From NCBI GenBank assembly GCA_026770595.1, contig MU633875.1, positions 10,630-20,791 of the forward strand: a DNA stretch of 10,162 nt, in the 5' to 3' direction. The position numbers were made by a program, and so were the translations under genes. The DNA is from Ochromonadaceae sp. CCMP2298. Lineage: Eukaryota; Sar; Synurophyceae; Ochromonadales; Ochromonadaceae. A model generated the notes under the pieces. The model saw only the letters and a program-made list of their open reading frames with translations, was not told the origin of the DNA and searched no databases. Of the stretch, positions 1 to 7,700 are shown in pieces. Numbering within the stretch: position 1 is the first letter of the stretch; each line of letters begins with the position of its first letter.

Positions 1-19
1 CAGTAGGCAGTGCAGCTGT

Positions 20-80
<61 letters not shown>

Positions 81-1000
81 ATGTGGGAAGGGTTGGGGTA
101 TTTGTCAGTATGTAGGATGCGATTTTTTTGTCAGGACTCACGCATCGGATTACCACCCCTACCCCAACATCTGCCCAACAAGAAAAAGATCTAATAACCA
201 ACCTCTAACATATGCAATATAACCCCTTATACCCTGATACACCCTCTCTCTCCACCCACCCATGACCCATAACCCATGACCCCATACCTGTGCGAGGCTC
301 TTCACATCGGCATAGGCGTCCAGGGGGTCGCCGTACCTACCGGTGGAGAGAGAGAGAGAGAGAGCGTGTGGGTGTGTTATTGAGTGTGTGCGGGAGTGTG
401 TGTATAAGTGTGGGAGTGTGTGGGAGTGTGTTATTGAGTGTGCGGGGGAGTTTGTGAGTGTGTGATAGTGTTCGAGCGGGAGAGCAAGATAGAGCGAAAA
501 AGGGACAGAAGGACAAGGAGACAGAACGAGATAGAAGGAGAAAGAAAGAAAAAGAAGGCTGTACCTGCCCAGTCCGTCGTGCTCCAGCGAGCTGAAGGAG
601 AAGGCAAAGTCCAAAGTGCCCAGCTGCATATGCCCGCCCCTGGTTGAGTTTAAATACATAGTAAGGAGGTTAAATGCACATTATAGTATATAAAGATAAG
701 GATTTAATTACACATCCGTATAAAGATAAGGGTTTTACCGGATGTTAGAGCATTTTATATAAAGAGGGGGTTGTATACACATATGCAGTATAAAGATAAG
801 GGTTTAATGCATACATCCATACCTGATGTTAGCGCGCAGCTGTGCCGGTGTCATGGTGACCAGCAGGGGATGGTCGGAGTAGATCTGCTGGTACTCTAGG
901 GTGATCACCATGCTGGCTCCTGTAGTGGGTTTAATACATATTATAGATAGGAAGAGGGTGTTTAATACACATTACAGTATAGGGCAGGCGCATTATACTG

Positions 1001-1035
<35 letters not shown>

Positions 1036-2145
1036 TGTGTGTGTGTGTGTGTGTGTGTGTGGGGGGGGGTAGAGGTTGGGGTAGGGGTGAGTTTGTGTGT
1101 GTGGTAGTGTCCATTTGCGTTTTTAAATGTGTTAATGAGTGTACCTCTGCCAATCAGCGCCCCCTCTGCCCAGCACCACTGACTGCCCACTACCATGCCC
1201 ACCCGCCCCCGCACAGCCTCTGCATAGGCATCCAGCGCCGCGTCGCAGGCAGATGTATCATAGCAATAGGCGTTCCCTCCCCAGGGGAACACAAAATGCG
1301 CCATTTTGTTTATATCCGATGTGGGCCAGTGGGCGGGCTCTCCGTTGTGCTGCTTTTCCTTGTAGTAGCTGGAGGAAGGGTGGGGGAGGGGGAGAGGGAG
1401 GGGGAGGGGGAAAGCAGAATATTGTGCGGGTGTGGGTGAGTGTATACATGGTGTGAGTGTGTGCGAGTGTGCGAATGAGTAATAGGCAAAATAGACACGC
1501 GAGTGTGTGCAAATAACAGTCGAGTGTCAAAGCATAACGATTCACGAATCAGGGGAATCTGGGAATGTCTTACTTGGGCACGATGGGCACGGTTCCCCCC
1601 AGAGATGCGTCGTATAGGAACTGGGGACCCAGGGGGGACAGAAGCAGCTCCCCCAGAGTGGGGGGAGGCCAGGGGGTCTCCTGCACCTGCCCCTGCCCCT
1701 GCCCCATCTGCGTCTGTGTCTGCGTCTGTGTGGGCTCCGTCCCTGCCCCAGCCCCAGCCCCCGTCCCCGTCCACGTCCCCTCTCCCGGCTCTGCGAACAA
1801 TGCATCGCACTGGGGGATGATGATCTGACGGGGGCCCAGCACTAGCTGCGGGGGCAGGTTGGGTAGGCAGTCGCGCAGCTGGTTGGCGCTGCGGAAGGCT
1901 GCGAACTCTACGAAGTCCTCCCAGGGCATGGGGATGGAGGTGGAGTTTGAGGAGGTGGAGGAGTTTGAGGAGGTGGAGGAGTGATCCAGGCCGAGGCCCA
2001 GCTTGGCAAGTAGTCTGGGTCCGTAGAGCAGCTCCGCAGCCAGCAGCTCCTCGCCCCCCTCCAGAGCGACCAACACCTCACACAGAGCAGGCACCACCCA
2101 CATAGCCCACACCCACATCCACATTACCCACTGCCGCGTTGGCAT
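1..2145 (-). CDS. DUF268 family protein, methyltransferase-like, partial at the C-terminus (six exons in view)
   Basis: Exons on the minus strand: 2145-1574, 1368-1145, 919-823, 639-565, 336-288 and 15-1 (cut by the window edge). All introns are GT-AG and all phases agree, giving 344 residues so far. The ATG at 2145 is the first after an in-frame TGA at 2253-2251, though its context is weak (T at -3). Residues 6-28 form a Trp/Met/Val-rich hydrophobic stretch, probably a signal anchor. Ser/Asn/Thr repeats lie at about 54-69 and a Gly/Ala/Thr/Gln low-complexity insert at about 119-157. The conserved core follows: VVGSQ (250-254), LEY (273-275), and FSFSSLEHDGLGRYGDPLD (311-329), the signature I know from Pfam DUF268. 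The order of glycine-rich loop, acidic strand end and SSLEH resembles a Rossmann SAM-binding domain. That activity is my inference, because the family is uncharacterised. The last codons read L-H-C-L-L, where a KPGG-type loop would be expected just beyond the edge. Confidence 0.82.
16..287 (-). other. Intron 5 of the DUF268 gene, with a 58-nt poly(C) tract at its 3' end
   Basis: The donor is CACAG|GTATGG (exon ends at 288) and the acceptor is AAACAG|CTGCAC (exon starts at 15). Splicing joins phase 0 to phase 0 and turns A-Q into A-Q-L-H-C-L-L, which fits the family. The pyrimidine tract before the acceptor is an uninterrupted C run on the sense strand (22-79 on the plus strand), followed only by AAACAG. 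The rest is AT-richer unique sequence with GGGT/CATGGG repeats near the donor. Confidence 0.75.
22..79. repeat. 58-nt uninterrupted G homopolymer
   Basis: An unbroken run of G on the plus strand fills 22-79. On the transcribed strand of the DUF268 gene it is a C run right before a 3' splice site. Such a long mononucleotide run is prone to replication slippage and sequencing error, so its exact length should not be trusted. It can form four-stranded G structures on the plus strand. The apparent poly-Gly reading frame across it is an artefact. Confidence 0.95.
337..564 (-). other. Intron 4 of the DUF268 gene with (CT)n and TG-rich minisatellite
   Basis: The donor is GGCAG|GTACAG and the acceptor is CCGGTAG|GTACGG; together they restore Arg323 inside the G-L-G-R-Y-G-D-P motif. 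The pyrimidine tract near the acceptor is a (CT)n microsatellite (346-364 on the plus strand as GA). The middle, about 365-475, is a degenerate GAGTGTG-type minisatellite with two copies of GTGTGTTATTGAGTGTG (around 373 and 428). The donor-proximal part is a long purine/pyrimidine asymmetric stretch (about 478-560). Confidence 0.78.
640..822 (-). other. Intron 3 of the DUF268 gene with TATAAAGATAAGG repeats
   Basis: The donor is ACATCAG|GTATGG and the acceptor is CAACCAG|GGGCGG. The phase is conserved, restoring Arg298. The intron is AT-rich, unlike its surroundings. It holds three clear copies of TATAAAGATAAGG (about 689-701, 719-731 and 789-801 on the plus strand), two of them followed by a TTTAAT...ACATCC tail. 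A degenerate fourth copy lies near 753-768. Confidence 0.75.
685..818. repeat. Degenerate tandem/dispersed repeat, core TATAAAGATAAGG
   Basis: Three near-identical 13-nt cores sit at about 689-701, 719-731 and 789-801. The first and third continue as ATTTAAT or GTTTAAT and then ACATCC, so the underlying unit is about 30 nt. The whole array lies inside one intron of the DUF268 gene. Confidence 0.7.
920..1144 (-). other. Intron 2 of the DUF268 gene with compound GT/GA microsatellite
   Basis: The donor is GCAGAG|GTACAC and the acceptor is CACTACAG|GAGCC, restoring Gly266. The plus-strand sequence at 1001-1069 is a compound microsatellite: (GT)n 1001-1014, (GA)n 1015-1035, (GT)n 1036-1060, then G9. 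The acceptor-proximal 60 nt resemble the acceptor-proximal part of intron 3. Confidence 0.78.
1001..1069. repeat. Compound microsatellite (GT)n(GA)n(GT)nG9
   Basis: Perfect dinucleotide blocks are seen directly: GT at 1001-1014, GA at 1015-1035, GT at 1036-1060 and a 9-nt G run at 1061-1069. The repeat is intronic in the DUF268 gene. Apparent Cys/Val-rich frames over it are not genes. Confidence 0.95.
1369..1573 (-). other. Intron 1 of the DUF268 gene
   Basis: The donor is CCCAA|GTAAGA and the acceptor is CTCCAG|CTACTAC; splicing restores Asn191. The pyrimidine tract before the acceptor is a long C/T-only stretch (seen as a G/A block at about 1374-1410 on the plus strand). The middle again holds TG-rich GAGTGTG units (about 1430-1510). 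Confidence 0.78.
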
Positions 2146-2203
2146 CGAGATGGGGGCCAGTGTCGAGCGGAGGAGAAGGGGTCGGTCGATGCTATCCTCG
2201 ATG

Positions 2204-2296
2204 CTGTCTCTGCGCCAGATACACAGATACACGCACAGCCTCCGTAGCACTCAGAGGATGTGGATGCCTGGTGGGTTGAAAGATCACAAAGCAACC
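2204..2296. repeat. Dispersed 94-bp repeat, copy 1 (upstream of the DUF268 start)
   Basis: The stretch aligns to 8173-8266 in the same orientation. The first 38 nt differ at one position, copy 2 then has a 4-nt insertion (GCGT), and the remainder has a few substitutions and small gaps. Similarity starts sharply at CTGTCT and stops after GCAACC. Copy 1 lies 59-151 nt upstream of the DUF268 ATG, probably in its 5' UTR or core promoter. Confidence 0.85.
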
Positions 2297-2467
2297 AAGA
2301 TCACAAGCTCTACTGACTGATGCGATGTGAATGTGAATGTGCGTGGGATAGAAGATCCAGATCCAAAAAAGCGAGCAAAACCTAAAACCCACAGGACCAC
2401 CGCAACCCTCTTGCAGTAAATGACAATAAAAACCTTCTGGATGCACGGTTTTTGGGGGGTTCTCCGG

Positions 2468-2501
2468 TGCCTTTTTCGGAAGGCATTTTCGCGTGAAAAT
2501 G
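2468..2501. promoter_or_regulatory. Two overlapping palindromes with an E2F-like core
   Basis: TGCCTT (2468-2473) pairs with AAGGCA (2480-2485), and CATTTTC (2484-2490) pairs with GAAAATG (2495-2501) around a GCGT spacer. The second palindrome contains TTTTCGCG, close to the TTTSSCGC consensus of E2F/DP factors. Regulatory function is inferred from position in a divergent promoter only. Confidence 0.35.
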
Positions 2502-2557
2502 ACCTCCCATCCCTAACGGCCTTGCCTCAACAGCGAAGCAAACATCTCCGCCCTCTC

Positions 2558-2595
2558 ATGCAGCGTCAGTAGTTCTCACGCTGCATCAGTAATTC
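2558..2595. promoter_or_regulatory. Inverted plus direct repeat composite in the divergent promoter
   Basis: ATGCAGCGT (2558-2566) and ACGCTGCAT (2578-2586) are perfect inverted copies. Each is followed by a direct repeat, CAGTAGTTC (2567-2575) and CAGTAATTC (2587-2595). It lies about 100 nt before the SPO22-like ATG and looks like a paired protein-binding site. No factor is recognised. Confidence 0.35.
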
Positions 2596-2691
2596 AACCG
2601 CGCAGGAGACGACTTTAATTTGCCGAAGAACAAAGGGTTCCTTTATACAATCTGCTGCTGACAATTTACGCCCACGGAGGACAATTTCGCC

Positions 2692-4945
2692 ATGATCGAT
2701 CGCGTCAACAACATCATCCAGCAGGTTGAGGCTATTATGAGAGGCGGCGGCAATGCCAATGCAATGCAGTCAATATCCATATCGCTAAAGGAGAATGCAA
2801 AGGATTTATTGACTCTGATATCTGCGTCTATTCCGGATAGCGCCGGTACATCGGAGGACAAGGAGGGCAAGCTGGCATCAGCGGTCAAGCTGCACAACAA
2901 AGCAAGAAACCTAACCTCGCAATGTCACACTGAGGCAAGGTGCTATTTGAAGGCTATTGCAGCATGGATGTTCCTTAGATACGGCGAGCAGAAGGCAAGC
3001 GTGCATGGCATTGTGATTAAGCTGCTGTCTAAGTCTGGGCAAGAGATGATGACCATGGCAGAGGGGCAGGAGCTGGCCGGCACGTGCCTGTCGACCGCTG
3101 TGCAGCTGTGGAACACCGGCGCCAGCCTATCCTTCCAGAAAGACATACCGCCCCACGATCTGCAAGACATAAAGCTGTCCGCGTTCTGGGCGCAGATGTC
3201 GCTGATGTCCCTGCTGAGCCCCTCGCAGCGAGCAGAGATGAAAATGGCGGTCTCGGGTGCGATGGAGCTGGTGCAGACGCTCACCGCGCGCCTGAAGATC
3301 ACCTTCGCAGAGCGCATCATCCGCCTGGGGCACCAGGCTGCGCATGGCGAGATGGTGCAGGAGGCGATCCACTACTACCAGGTGGCCCTCAGCAGCATCG
3401 ACAGCGCCATGCTCCCCATGGGCATGGGCGAAGAGGCCCAGAGCATCCAGCTGCGCAAGTGCACGGAGGTGAAGCAGCTGCGTCTGGAGGCCCAGCTCGC
3501 CCTGGTGTACGTCTACATCGATCAGAAGTAAGATACCTCCGACATGTTACCGTATGCCCCGTGCTACGTATCCTGTATCGTATATCATATCTTGTCTCGC
3601 GTATCACGTCTCGTATTCCCAGCTGACACTCTGACTCTCCGATGCACCCTCCCCAGCCAAGTGGAGAAGGCCCTCGCCTGCGTGAACGCCATCGGCGACC
3701 TGGGGAAAGACCTCACCGGCTATCTGGAGAAGGTGCAGCCCGCCATCAGCTTCGCAAAGGTGCACATCTTCGTGCACGATAAGGACAGAGACGCGGCCGA
3801 GCGAGCACTGTGGGATCTGCTGAAGCTGCCCAAGACACAGTTCGAGACTGCCATCAGCGCAGTAAAGATGTTCATCGACAGCGCCGACAAGTACCCCGGC
3901 CACGAGGCCACGATTGCGCAGATATACAAGTTCTGCGCACAGAAGTACCCCGAGTAAGTGCGTCTGCGTGTCCCCCTATCCCCCTGTCCCCTGCCTCGTG
4001 TTTCATGGTAGCCCACGTCCTGTGATCCGTGCTCCAGTGCCCCGTGTCGTGTCCAGTGTCCAATCTGCTGTCTGCTCTGACTTCTCTGTCTGCTGTCTGC
4101 TGTCTGCTCTGTCTGCTGTCTGCTCTGTCTGCTCTTTCTCTGTGACTTGCTGCTGCATTATCGTTGTCTGTTTTGCACCACAGGGACCCCGAGTTCACCA
4201 CTGTGCGTGTTAACAATCTGCAAGCCATCCTGGCCTACACGGACAGCAACGATGCAGGTACCGTTGCTCTAACTACTCTGCTTAGTGGTCTTACTCCCCT
4301 TCTCCCCTTCCTTCCTCACCTCCCCTGCTTCCCCTACCATCACTCCCTTACCCCTCCCAAAGAGCCGAACCAGCAGGCCCTGGAGATCGCCAAATCCATC
4401 ATTAAGGGCCACTTAGAGCGGGAGAGAGTGCTCAGCGGGGACAACTACACCTCCCTGGAGAGGGTGCTGCGCGAGCGCGTGCGCTGGTGCAGGTCCAAGG
4501 AGTGGTGGCTGTCGGTGATCGAGTGGTCCAACAGTCTGTTCAGTCTGCTGTCCGAGAATATAGACGAGCAAGAAAACTCCTCGAGCGTGATGGTGATCAA
4601 GGCCGACGCTGAGCTGCAGCTGGGTCGGGTCAAGGAGGCCGTGGAGACGGCCCGGTCGGGCTTCGCGGTGACTCAGAATACCAAGACCTTTTTGATGGTA
4701 TTCAAGTGCCTGCTGCACACAGACGAGGCCGTGGACCTAGCTGCGCTGAGGCAGATGCCCGGCTCGGAGGATGCCTTCGTCGGCGGCCTGCTGGAGAGCC
4801 TCTCGCGCATCGTGCTGTGCTGCCACACGACCCAGGAGGCCTCCCTGATATCGACCGAGAAGCGCGCTGCGGTGACCAACTTGCTGCTGAGGGAGTGGAT
4901 CCAGCGGTACGTGCAGGGGGAGGCGTGGCGGTTCGTCCACGAGGA

Positions 4946-4976
<31 letters not shown>

Positions 4977-6905
4977 CCTGAGGGGACCGATCTCAACCTC
5001 TTCCAGGTGGTGTGCGAGCTGGCCAACACTTTCATCCAGCACCGCGTTGTGCGGGACGTCGCATCATCGGTGTTGGCATCCTCCGGGTCAGCGTCGGGAT
5101 CTGGGGCAGGGTCGGGGTCGGGGGCAGGGGCAGGGGCTGGGGCTGGGGCTGGGGCAGGGGGGACTATCCCTTCTCACCAGTCGGCGCTCTGCGCGTCTCC
5201 GCCGGGTGTGCGGAAGGAGGATATGGTCACTCCGGCCCCTGGTGTGGACCGAGACCGCTCGCCTGATATTAGTGTCGCGGGGATAGGCCCACTGAGCGTC
5301 TCTCCGCCTGCTCCTACAGAGGCAGGGGCAAGGGCAGAGGCAGGGGCAGAGGCAGGGGCAGAGGCAGGGGCAGGGGCGGAGGAAGGGGCAGGGGCAGAGG
5401 CAGGGGCAGGGGCTGAGGTAGAGGCAGGGGTAGGGACAGGGGCAGAGGAAGGGGCAGGGGCAGGGGCTGAGGCAGAATCCAAGCAGAATATCTCGCCTCC
5501 CTCCAACCCTAACGCCCTGCTGTCGATATTCGCCAGCAGCGAGGACTTTAGCAGCATGCGCTTGGACTGCAGCGTGTCGGAGCTGCAGCGAGATCTGCTG
5601 GAGCTGGTGAAGAGCGCCGCGGACGTGATGCGCAGCGCAGAGAGGGCGGGGGTGTCAACTGCCAGGCTGGGCGCGCCTGTGGATCAGACGTGGCTCTCCC
5701 ACCTCTGCTGGAACATCGGCCTCATCCTGTCGACCAACTCGGGTGGAGAGGTCGAGAATCCTGCAAAGGGGGGTCAGGGGGGCCAGGGGGGCCAGGGGGG
5801 CCAGGGGTCCTTTAGGCTGCTCGTGGCTGCAGAGTTCCTGGAGACCTCGGCCTTCCTGCACGAGCGCCTGCCCCTCTCCCAGGAGGGGGACAGGGACGCA
5901 GAGGAGGCGTGCTCGCTGCTGCTGGCCTGCTCAGCCCGCGTGGACGCGCACACGGGCTCCGAGGCGCGCCCCATCGAGCTCAACAACCTCACGCTGGCGC
6001 GCTTGGACGCCCAAAAGGCCTCCAGGCTGCTCAAGAAGCAAGCCGACTTCGAGGACTCCGCGGCCAAGAACCTACGCGCCACCGCACTGATTCTGGAGCT
6101 CGCCATCCTCTGCAAGCTGTCCGACGTCCGCCAGTGCCAAGAGTTCATTGCTGAGCGCCAGAACGAGTTTCTGCAGCTCAGCCCGCAGCAGCTGCAGCGC
6201 TGCGCAGAGCTCACCCGCTCGGGGCGCAGTACCACATTGGAGGTGACTCGATCCATGCTCAACTTCGCTCTGCAGGCCTGCGCGCGCGAACTGTACCCCG
6301 ACTACGTCTTGATGGGCACGCTGTACCGACAGCTGATCGACCTCTCGCCCACGCGCGCTAGCGCTTTCGAGCGGGTGGAGGAGTTCGAGCAGCGGTCCAA
6401 GGAGGGCCACTTCCAGGCAGAGGATGTGGATGCGGTGGTCAGCCTGGCCTACAACTACGGAGTCACGCTTGTCGATCTGGACCAACTCGCTCTGGCGGAG
6501 AAGTTCGTAGCGAGGGCTATCGGCATGCTACCCAGGGCGTCCGAGGGGCTGAAGGGCTGGCTGCCGAAGATGCAGGTGTGGATGGGATGGGGATGAGGCT
6601 CGGATCTCATGCCACCAACCACCCACCAAACCTCACCCACCTTAAACCACCACCCATCCACCATAACCCACCATAACCCACCCTAACCCACCACCCAACT
6701 GTAACCCACCACTCAGGACACCTATGCGCATGTGCGGCAGCTGAAGTCCCACACCACCTGGTTCGATCCGTCCAACCTCTCCGACGATCATTCCAACCTC
6801 GGCCCCTCCGACAAGAAGCGCGCGCGTGATGAAGACGAGACAGAGGAGGGCAGGAAGAAGGGCGGTGTGAAGGATGCGGCTCTGAGTCTGGATCAGATTA
6901 AGTGA
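2692..6905 (+). CDS. SPO22/ZIP4/TEX11-like meiotic TPR protein, 1202 aa, five exons
   Basis: Exons: 2692-3527, 3657-3953, 4184-4257, 4363-6575 and 6717-6905. All junctions are GT-AG and in phase. The ATG at 2692 follows an in-frame TGA at 2659-2661 and has G at -3. The protein is helical with TPR-like pairs: HYYQVALSSID near residue 230, EKALACVNAI after the first junction, AAERALWDLL in exon 2, and LALAEKFVARAIGML near residue 1115. The run of segments matches the SPO22 domain (PF08631). In that family, Zip4/TEX11 scaffolds the ZMM class I crossover machinery on meiotic chromosomes. Family members are usually about 900-970 residues. The excess here is low complexity: nine Gly at 599-607, Ser/Gly/Ala at about 645-669, Ala/Glu/Gly at about 721-775, and Gly-Gln at about 873-885. 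The C-terminus has a basic KKRAR plus RKK cluster (1173-1188), a likely nuclear signal. It could be another TPR protein, but the match is good end to end. Confidence 0.78.
3528..3656 (+). other. Intron 1 of the SPO22-like gene
   Basis: CAGAA|GTAAGA to CCCCAG|CCAAGT restores Asn279 and joins V-Y-I-D-Q to N-Q-V-E-K. An in-frame TAA lies at the donor, so retention would truncate the protein. The intron holds a degenerate CGTATC/CATATC repeat (about 3566-3620). Confidence 0.85.
3954..4183 (+). other. Intron 2 of the SPO22-like gene with TCTGCTG repeat
   Basis: CCCGA|GTAAGT to CACCACAG|GGACCC restores Glu378 in Y-P-E-D-P-E-F. The 3' half (about 4063-4140) is a tandem CTGTCTGCT/CTCTGTCTG repeat that serves as a pyrimidine-rich tract. 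A similar repeat is found in intron 1 of the YjbQ-family gene. Confidence 0.85.
4258..4362 (+). other. Intron 3 of the SPO22-like gene: 105 nt, stop-free, multiple of three
   Basis: GATGCAG|GTACCG to CCCAAAG|AGCCGA restores Glu403 in N-D-A-E-P-N-Q-Q. The intron is 35 codons long with no in-frame stop, so unspliced RNA would insert a Leu/Pro-rich stretch without breaking the frame. The C/T-rich content and good donor favour a true intron. The AAAG acceptor is less common than CAG. Confidence 0.7.
4949..4976. repeat. 28-nt G run in coding exon (nine Gly codons)
   Basis: Plus-strand G at 4949-4976 closes a Glu codon and gives nine GGG codons (residues 599-607 of the SPO22-like protein). The reading frame is open on both sides with this length. 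A one-base slip would break the gene, so the assembled length happens to be in frame. Confidence 0.9.
5089..5160. repeat. Coding GGGGC/TGGGGC repeat (Ser/Gly/Ala tract)
   Basis: Tandem hexamer-like units (GGGTCG, GGGGCA, GGGGCT) encode alternating Ser-Gly and Ala-Gly, residues about 645-669 of the SPO22-like protein. The frame is kept. It is probably a disordered linker. Confidence 0.8.
5319..5476. repeat. Coding GCAGGGGCAGAG repeat (Ala-Gly-Ala-Glu tract)
   Basis: Twelve-nt units of the form GCAGGGGCAGAG with small variations encode (A-G-A-E)n at residues about 721-775 of the SPO22-like protein. Period-6/12 indels keep the frame. It is probably an acidic disordered segment expanded by slippage. 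Confidence 0.85.
5768..5808. repeat. Coding GGGGGCCAG repeat (Gly-Gly-Gln tract)
   Basis: Four 9-nt units of type GGTCAGGGG/GGCCAGGGG encode G-Q-G repeats at about residues 873-885 of the SPO22-like protein, within an otherwise conserved-looking helical region. Confidence 0.75.
6576..6716 (+). other. Intron 4 of the SPO22-like gene with CCATAACCCA repeats
   Basis: AAGATGCAG|GTGTGG to CCACTCAG|GACACC, phase 0, joins L-P-K-M-Q to D-T-Y-A-H-V. An in-frame TGA follows the donor. The 3' half is built of ACCCACCATAACCC-type units (about 6630-6712) that supply the pyrimidine/adenine-rich tract. The donor GTGTGG is weaker than the others, so this junction is slightly less sure. Confidence 0.75.
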
Positions 6906-7700
6906 GCCGTTAGCGGCCTGTACTCTGCACTCTGCACACACTCTATGCTCTGTCAACCCCAGGGAGGCGGGGGGGGGTCTACTGAGATGCGAGGCGCAGA
7001 GGATGATGGATGTAGTGTGATGTGGGTACAAGGAGGATGTGTGATGAGGGAGATGGAGAGGGAAAAGGCAGAGGGAACAGGGAAAAGGTCAGTTATGGGT
7101 CAGAGATCGGATGGGATCAGCAATGAGAGGCCAGGGGTCAGAGGTCAGAGGTGGAGATAGGAGACAGAACATACGGTCAAGACAGCTGGTGTGAGAGCAG
7201 TAGTGCCGATAGGCAGGCTTACATGCAAGTAGGAGCGTCCCGAGATAGCGTTAAGCAACCAAGTTGAATGCGGCTGTATCTGTCTTCTGCCCACTATCTT
7301 CTGTCTTCTGGGGGCTCAAGTGTCCTAGTGTATAGTGTATGGTGTCTAGTGTGTGGTGTCTGGTAGGCACCTGTGGTGGGATGCGCCCACGACGTCCGCC
7401 CTCTGCCATCCGCCCTAAGATATAGTCCTATAGTCCTATAGAGCACATGCGCTACAGAGAGCAGCTCTTTGGAGATGGGGGTGGCTATAGGCGATGACGT
7501 CCACCAGAGGGGATTTCCCGTTGCATGGGGGAAGGGAGGAAGGGGGGAAGGGAGAAAGGGAGGGGGGGAAGGCGCGCAGGGGCAGTGGGGAGCAGGGAGT
7601 AGGAGGGAGTAGCAGGGGGCAGTGGGGAGCGAGGGGAGGAGAAGGACAGAGTGTCAGGGGGGTGGAGAGTGTCATGTAGCGATTGAAAAGGACACGGAAT
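6906..7700. other. Intergenic DNA downstream of the SPO22-like gene; simple repeats, no gene recognised
   Basis: The sequence after the TGA at 6903-6905 is low-complexity. A purine-rich GAGG/AGGTCAGAGG block fills about 6960-7165, TG-rich GTGTATAGTGTATGG units lie at about 7320-7365, a TATAGTCC triplicate at 7421-7441, and a strongly purine-biased GGGA/GGAG block at 7525-7665. No AATAAA was seen near the stop. Short frames here are composed of repeat-derived residues and are not supported. Confidence 0.6.

Larger units (their letters stand above)
2146..2691. promoter_or_regulatory. Divergent intergenic region between the DUF268 and SPO22-like genes
   Basis: These 546 nt separate two ATGs facing away from each other and must hold both 5' UTRs and both promoters unless distal elements exist. 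The left part carries one copy of a 94-bp dispersed repeat (2204-2296). The right part holds two adjacent hairpin-forming palindromes (2468-2501), an inverted/direct repeat composite (2558-2595) and a TTTATACA stretch at about 2642-2648, roughly 45 nt before the SPO22-like ATG. No start site can be fixed from sequence alone. Confidence 0.55.

Noticed and set aside
10-222. Plus-strand frame starting with a long poly-glycine
   Set aside because: It is just the G homopolymer read as codons; the region is an intron of the minus-strand DUF268 gene.
4673-5557. Long minus-strand frames rich in Pro and Ala opposite the SPO22-like exon
   Set aside because: They are shadows of the GC-rich repeats (poly-Gly read as poly-Pro, Ala-Glu tract read as Ala-Pro-Ser) with no independent support.
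4164-6596. A single uninterrupted 810-codon frame as the SPO22-like gene
   Set aside because: It begins inside intron 2, reads through intron 3 and ends inside intron 4. The spliced model joins conserved segments in phase on both sides and adds an N-terminal half and a basic C-terminal exon.
6640-6712. TAACCC-like units as interstitial telomere sequence
   Set aside because: The units are irregular (ACCCACCATAACCC types), lie inside a short intron next to its acceptor, and do not form a TTAGGG-class array.
6760-6769. GGTTCGATCC resembling a tRNA B box
   Set aside because: It lies within the last coding exon of the SPO22-like gene and no A box or cloverleaf can be drawn around it.
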